Source: Lachnospiraceae bacterium (GTDB taxonomy: Bacteria; Bacillota; Clostridia; Lachnospirales; Lachnospiraceae). Taken from it: 64,000 nucleotides of DNA. Below, in pieces: positions 63,206 through 64,000 of the stretch. A program made the translations under genes and the position numbers. The notes beneath the pieces were generated by a model. It was not told the origin of the DNA and made no database searches. It worked only from the letters and a program-made list of their open reading frames with translations. Where the stretch lies: NCBI GenBank assembly GCA_910573755.1, contig CAJTBO010000006.1, forward strand, positions 117,332 to 181,331, written 5' to 3'. Every line of letters begins with the position of its first letter. Position 1 is the first letter of the stretch.

Positions 63206-63656
63206 CCCGCGGGAAGGAGGTCAGCGGCTCCAAGGGTGCTGAGGAACGGGAATGGTGTGACCGCCTGTTCCAGATCGAAAAAACCTGAAAGCATTACCTT
63301 CCGGGAAGCGTCTGCAAAAGCGTCAGGAACTGAGCAGGCCTGTCCTGGAAGGATTTTGGTCGTGGGTAGAAGAAACCAGCGCAGAGTATACTGCCAATGA
63401 ATCCCTCAAAACAGCCCTTACTTATGCAGCAAACCAGAGAAAATATCTGGGGACATTTCTGGAAGACGGGCGCATTCCGATCTCAAACAATGACTGTGAG
63501 GCCAGTATCCGTCCATTTGCAACCGGACGCAGGGCATGGCTGTTTGCAGACTCACCGGCAGGGGCAAGAGCCAGCGGCATCGTATTTACATTGGTAGAAA
63601 CAGCGAAACTGAATCATCTGGATGTATTTGGCTATCTATGTTATTTATTACTGTGA
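63206..63656 (+). pseudogene. IS66-family transposase (TnpC), C-terminal remnant with frameshift
   Basis: Just behind tnpA a short frame reads KGAEEREWCDRLFQIEK, breaks at 63290, and the next frame continues LKALPSGKRLQKRQELSRPV, LEGFWSWVEETSAEYTANES, FLEDGRIPISNNDCEASIRP and FADSPAGARASGIVFTLVET, ending at TGA 63654-63656. The NN-x-CEASIRPF block holds the last catalytic acidic residue of IS66 transposases. tnpB and the first half or more of tnpC are missing. Confidence 0.85.
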
Positions 63657-63737
63657 AACATAATCTTCCGGGTAGCCAAAAAAGCGCAGACTGCCCCTAT
63701 CAAGCTTAAAAGAAGTTTTTGACCCTGTCTGGAAGAC

Positions 63738-64000
63738 TCAGGCGGCAACTACCGGGGCTTCCCAACCAAGTGCTTTTAACTTTTTCAGATACGCATTGAT
63801 TTTGCGTTCTTTGTTGAACTGGTTATAATAATCAGCTCCAAGATCCTTGAACACCACTCCGTCTTTGAGGATATGGTAAATGGCTATGAGCATTGAATGG
63901 GCAACTGCGACATAGGCCCTCTTCTTTCCCCTGTGGGAGCTGATCCTCATGAACTGCGCATGGAAATAGGACTTTTTATTCTTTACAGCTGAATGCGCGC
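63738..64000 (-). CDS. IS110-family transposase, C-terminal end (cut by window end)
   Basis: About 87 residues in one frame up to the window edge: SYFHAQFMRISSHRGKKRAY, VAVAHSMLIAIYHILKDG, FKDLGADYYNQFNKERKINA. This is the C-terminal Transposase_20 (IS116/IS110/IS902) region. IS110 elements recombine with a serine/DEDD-type enzyme guided in some groups by a bridge RNA from the non-coding end; such a region would lie outside the window or in 63657-63737, where nothing was recognised. Confidence 0.85.
   Translation of the reverse strand, partial: AHSAVKNKKSYFHAQFMRISSHRGKKRAYVAVAHSMLIAIYHILKDGVVFKDLGADYYNQFNKERKINAYLKKLKALGWEAPVVAA

Overview
The window looks like the chromosome of a gut-type Lachnospiraceae (Clostridium cluster XIVa) bacterium. 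This is inferred from moderate GC with strong AGGAGG ribosome-binding sites, the order tig-clpP-clpX-ysxC, DUF975/DUF2752/DUF6033-type proteins typical of that family, and an ABC sugar cassette with a LacI regulator. No rRNA, tRNA or CRISPR array was recognised.

Layout. 0-1.2 kb: OmpR-type two-component pair (kinase cut by the window edge). 1.5-7.8 kb: carbohydrate cassette (binding lipoprotein, two permeases, LacI regulator) with a promoter and paired LacI-type operators, preceded by malQ. 7.8-16.4 kb: AI-2E-type permease, then protein quality control and ribosome biogenesis (ysxC, clpX, clpP, tig), tex and a shortened ECF sigma factor. 16.6-28.4 kb: membrane and exported proteins of unknown role, prfB with its programmed frameshift (unusually at TAA), secA, a ferritin-like protein, a small conserved protein, an rRNA-methyltransferase-like enzyme and a CDF metal exporter.

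28.4-33.6 kb is the most striking part. A 4,004-bp element with a large serine recombinase is inserted inside an M23 metallopeptidase gene, separating the two halves of its zinc site. Both att junctions are readable; attB and attP can be rebuilt and both are centred on the same GT dinucleotide. The element also carries a small partner gene, a decayed exported-protein gene and a type I toxin-antitoxin locus of the par/Fst plan: a 26-residue membrane toxin and a convergent antisense RNA, each with its own promoter, sharing one terminator. The arrangement suggests a minimal addictive integrative element, or a reversible gene switch.

33.7-49.7 kb: a DUF6033-like protein, three polytopic glycosyltransferase-like membrane proteins (two of them tandem paralogues), siroheme/tetrapyrrole genes (precorrin-2 dehydrogenase, hemC, cobA-hemD with a 35-bp tandem repeat in the spacer), DegV, an aldehyde/alcohol dehydrogenase pair, an RCC1-repeat lipoprotein, a second copy of the small conserved protein, and bioY. 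49.9-56.2 kb: a mosaic tandem array of two unknown families (A, about 220 aa; B, about 410 aa) with truncated copies and near-identical spacers. 56.3-58.7 kb: exported protein and a blaI/blaR1-like pair. 58.9-64 kb: a sugar-phosphate kinase followed by a gene graveyard (dehydrogenase-DeoR chimera, mannitol PTS fragment, nuclease fragment, yjdF pseudogene), a relBE/parE toxin-antitoxin pair, an IS66 remnant and the end of an IS110-family transposase gene.
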